A stretch of 64,000 bases of DNA from Sclerodactyla briareus (lineage: Eukaryota; Echinodermata; Holothuroidea; Dendrochirotida; Sclerodactylidae). Both the position numbers and the translations under genes were made by a program. The notes beneath the pieces are model-generated. The model saw only the letters and a list, made by a program, of their open reading frames with translations. It had not been told where the DNA came from and made no database searches. The stretch covers positions 347,501 through 411,500 of the forward strand of contig JAODTK010002765.1 of the NCBI GenBank assembly GCA_026419785.1, written 5' to 3'. The first letter of the stretch is position 1. Each line of letters opens with the position of its first letter. Shown here in pieces: positions 61,066 through 64,000 of this stretch.

Positions 61066-61500
61066 TCACAATTTAGGATTCAGCTTGGATAAGTATTTCC
61101 TCACGGCTTCCAGTGGACGTAATTCATTACTTGTGCCATACATGCGTTTAGCAGACTGAAAGTCGTTTTCAAGGTCTCCTTGGTTCTTGGTGCTTTCATT
61201 GATCTTCATGTACAGATATTTTTGGTTCCCATCTCCGAAGTAGAAAGTGAAAGCGAACGAAGAACGCTTCAACTGACGGAGGCCTTCTCCCTCTCTGACA
61301 GAAATGGTATTCGATATAAACCACACCATGTTGAGAAGAGAGGAGTGGGTATCCATCGAGATCACTCCACTCTGGAACATGGCATGAAGGTCACCTTCAG
61401 AAATTGGTGTCTTCGGTTGACTCATATCCAGTCCCCCTCCCCTCTCTTGACTTGTTTTAACATGCCAATGTATGCATGCAGTGCTGAACTCCACATCTGG
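61066..61500 (-). pseudogene. DUF3504 / Crypton-type tyrosine recombinase-like domain
   Basis: The minus frame reads PISEGDLHAMFQSG, SLLNMVWF, LRQLKRSSFAF, YLYMKINESTKNQG, KRMYG and LEAVRKYLSKLNP. That series matches the order and spacing of the DUF3504 domain of ZMYM2/3/4, QRICH1 and KIAA1958, which is derived from Crypton tyrosine recombinases. Between VWF and LRQL the open frame reads ISNTISVREGEG, but the next frame reads IEYHFCQRGR, the expected conserved Arg-rich block. Two compensating indels are therefore likely. The 3' half of the recombinase, with the His and Tyr residues, is not visible in the remaining frame, which stops at 61066. Whether this is a Crypton remnant or a host ZMYM-like gene cannot be decided. 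Confidence 0.7.
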
Positions 61501-61520
61501 CGATATATTATGCTTGCGAT

Positions 61521-61870
61521 TGTGTGCGTCTAACCCTGGCTCTCTTGTAGGCAGCAGCTTTGGTTAGTGTCGCCTTCTCAATCAAGTCAGTTGAGGTGCT
61601 GATGCAGTGTGATTCCTTTCTTGGCAATGATCTCTGCACTCTCTCTAGTGCCTTTGCCTCGGCATTCTGTGTTCGGAGATCCAGTTAATCCTCTTGTGGC
61701 AGCTGGTTGTTCTTTCTTTTATTTCCCACTCCTCAGCTGCCAATTCATCTTAAAGCTCCTGTAAACGTTTCCTTTTCTTCTTCTCGTGCCCTTTCTCTGG
61801 CGTCTGCCCTCTGCCAGTAGTACTGCGCTTGTCTTTTGGCCAAATTTCTTTCTCCTGATCCTGCTTCATG
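61521..61870 (-). pseudogene. Coiled-coil-coding segment, with stops
   Basis: Shifting among frames on the minus strand gives ERNLAKRQAQYYWQRADARE, then RAREEEK, RLQEL, a TAA, DELAAEEWEIKER, another TAA, and LRTQNAEAKALERVQRSL, ending LIEKATLTKAAAYKRARV. The high Glu/Arg/Lys/Ala content and regular spacing indicate a coiled coil. Two in-frame TAA codons sit where CAA-like Gln would fit, and at least two frameshifts occur. It runs into the DUF3504 segment without a clear intron, so both may belong to one protein. Confidence 0.5.
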
Positions 61871-62823
61871 TTATGTGTTGTGAAACATGTGGTTGCTAAT
61901 CAGGAGTGAGGTGTAAATATACAATACCAAAATTGCTGTGAGCTACACCATGTGAGGCATATCAATAATAGCAATGTTTTGAAAGGTGTTTCATTGGCCA
62001 CAGCAAGTCTACAAAGTTCCATGGACTCCCAGCTTGCAGCAGAAATTTCACAGTGTGAATGATTCCATGTGGGCACACAACAGAGCCCCAACCACCTAAT
62101 GAGCCTTGTAACTTGGTGAAAACTTTCTCAAACGTATAGAATCATTGATTGATTATATCAGTGCATCCCATATTATCTTCATAATGCCAAAGTTTGACAT
62201 GTTGGAGGTCTCTTTGCCACCTGCCTTACATAGTGTATGTAGCCTTAGTTAGCAATCTGTTAAAAATAACAGCTTCCAACAAATTTAAACTGAGGGGGAA
62301 CAGGTCTAGATTTCAAGACAGGACTGGGAATCCAAGTCTGTAGAGGGTGGGACAATGTAACCGAAACTTTAAATAGCCTACTTGAATTGCAAACAGAGAA
62401 ATATGACTCGAGAGAAGGCAAATGAACACAAAACAAGGATTGATATGGAACAATGAACCATTAATTTAAGTCTAAACTAGTCCTCTGACTCTAGTTTCTC
62501 CATATTCACATTAAAGCAAAATACATGAATAACAAGATGGGGAATAATTCTTTAAAATATCAATTAAACTTACGGCGCCAATTTTACTCAGATGGAACTA
62601 ATGTGCACACGCAGAACCTGGCACGGAACATGGACATCTGAAGTAGCTAATTAGGATGGGCTGAACGTCTTCTGGAAACGACTTGGTAGCGGGATGGACG
62701 GCGGGGCGGCAGGATAGGAGACCACTTACGGGTGGAGTTGGTGGTAGGAAGGGCTTCAAAAGTGACGTGCCTCGTCCAGAAGGACATCAAAGTGGTGAGG
62801 TAAAGATAAAGTAGTTTACTCAC
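61871..62823. other. No gene recognised (possible intron)
   Basis: This lies between the 62824-63129 exon candidate and the coiled-coil segment, on the same strand. It has no domain. The open frame continuing from the exon into 62647 is read as intron. Confidence 0.35.
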
Positions 62824-63129
62824 AGTATGACAGGCTTCGCTGACGGCTCTGAATTTGTAGTTTCGATATCCACAAAAATAAACATAAAGCTGGAGCGTTC
62901 CTGGATCCAGTGATGCAACTTCATACTCCAGTCTCACGACTACAAGCATATCTGATGAGTAAGGGAACTTTGATCTCACGATCACAAGTACCCAATGAAG
63001 AAAAACATTTCCTGATACAAGTTGCTCGAGTTGCTTCTTGGAAACAGCAAAAATGACAGAGTGCCTCTCTTTAGACTTAGCAGTTACTAGGTCTAACTTT
63101 GTCTTGCTTCCAAGTGATATAGCAATACG
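62824..63129 (-). CDS. Candidate exon of 102 codons, unknown protein
   Basis: An acceptor AG at 63131-63130 (ACAATCTAG) and a donor CT|GTGAGT at 62823 bound a 306 nt open frame without a stop. It reads RIAISLGSKTKLDLVTAKSK at the start, YEVASLDPGTLQLYVYFCGY in the middle and AVSEACHT at the end. Beta-type hydrophobic patterning (MLVVVRLEYEV) suggests a folded domain. I recognise no family. It is the most upstream coding candidate of the minus-strand cluster ending at 58250. Confidence 0.4.
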
Positions 63130-64000
63130 CTAGATTGTATGCTCTGAACGGGGTGGTTGGTTTGAGAGTGAATTCCGATACAAATACATCCATTATAAGG
63201 GACTAGTACATGTAATACCCACAACAGGCCATCATACAGTAATTCCAATAGGGATGGTCAAAAGTTTTCCTAACTCAAGAACTTTCCTGATTGGCTAATA
63301 AAAATGATAAGTCACACCCCTCTCCATGGATTGGTCAATTGTCAAGTGCAGGATGCTGAACAATCGTTATTGCACCATAGGGCTGAAATCATCATTGTCC
63401 TTGTCTAGGTGCAGCTGTTTTTTGGAATTATCAACATATTGACTGCACGACCTTCCTGACTTCCTTTCAGACAAAATACATTCAATAAAAATATAGCATC
63501 CTCCAATCACAGAAATATGATCAAAGAAGTATTTTAGGTATAATTAAATAAAAGAGGAACTGTTAACTGGTCGTGGAATATGCAACCAGACACATCCGGT
63601 AACAAGTGGGCTAGGGCCATCGACCTCAGCAAGAGAGAAAAAACGAACTGACAAGGTCTCAACTCTTCCCTATGCTGGGACTGGACAAGGGTGATCATGA
63701 TCCAGCTAACTAATTAGTTGGTTAATTAATTAATATTGGACATACAACAGTATACATTTAGCCATCGGGCTACATCGTTCTCCTCTCAAAATAAACACTG
63801 TCCCAGTGTTACACCACAGTAACCATAACACCTCCATGGTTCACTACTAAAAATTAATAACATAGTGACATGTAACATGAAAGTAAATGTTCATTCGCGA
63901 ACATTCTGAAACCGACAGTACCAGTATCAACGTAATGAAACACTTGAACACATTTAAACATGCTTTTAAACATGTCCCGGATGACACATCTGTTCACTAC
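63130..64000. other. No gene recognised
   Basis: AT-rich sequence with no domain or repeat copy detected in the window. It could hold the promoter or first intron of the minus-strand cluster, but no promoter motif is evident. Confidence 0.35.

Noticed and set aside
1-64000. CRISPR arrays, prokaryotic operons, ribosome-binding sites
   Set aside because: No regularly spaced short direct repeats with unique spacers and no gene-dense organisation; all tandem arrays are minisatellites.

Overview
This window looks like repeat-rich, intron-scale DNA from an animal, most likely a marine invertebrate. I see no bacterial operons, no long intact ORFs and no rRNA or intact tRNA gene. What can be read is short exon-like ORFs with GT/AG borders, tRNA-derived SINEs, a decayed CR1-like LINE, tandem minisatellites, foldback elements, a Crypton-type (DUF3504) recombinase domain and a DUF7869-type domain. 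Repeated motifs such as GGCCTAGGCC, the CTTGCCCAAGG-type SINE and the 'uncharacterised' domain style suggest an echinoderm or other deuterostome, perhaps a sea cucumber. That placement is an inference, not shown by any single marker gene.

Sequence quality matters here. The two long direct repeats in the first 5 kb differ by many one-base indels and homopolymer length changes. Both recognisable domains near 60 kb carry paired, compensating frameshifts. This looks like uncorrected long-read error, real decay, or both, so 'pseudogene' calls are provisional.

Layout: 1-5.0 kb, two copies of a ~1.6 kb repeat and a SINE. 5-17 kb, mostly unassignable DNA with SINE fragments, dispersed repeats, C/G tracts and a small minisatellite. 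17.5-18.6 kb, a 110-120 bp minisatellite. 19.4-20.7 kb, an inverted-repeat element. 22.7-23.1 kb, a well-preserved tRNA-derived SINE. 24-33 kb, largely blank, with one small exon-like ORF and a local duplication. 33-38 kb, several dispersed and tandem repeat families. 39.1-41.7 kb, a large inverted repeat around a GC-rich block and a minisatellite. 46.8-47.8 kb, remains of a LINE reverse transcriptase on the minus strand. 48.9-50.7 kb, two exon-like ORFs on the plus strand plus a foldback element. 51.3-51.6 kb, another SINE.

The most informative region is 56.8-63.1 kb, minus strand. In transcription order it reads: an unknown 102-codon exon; a coiled-coil segment; a DUF3504 (Crypton-derived tyrosine recombinase-like) domain; a small terminal exon; a GC-rich exon-like ORF; a DUF7869-type domain; and a second copy of the same terminal exon. 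The two terminal exons lie in a ~0.45-0.65 kb direct duplication, which suggests two adjacent genes or elements sharing a 3' module. This is the best candidate for something not well described.
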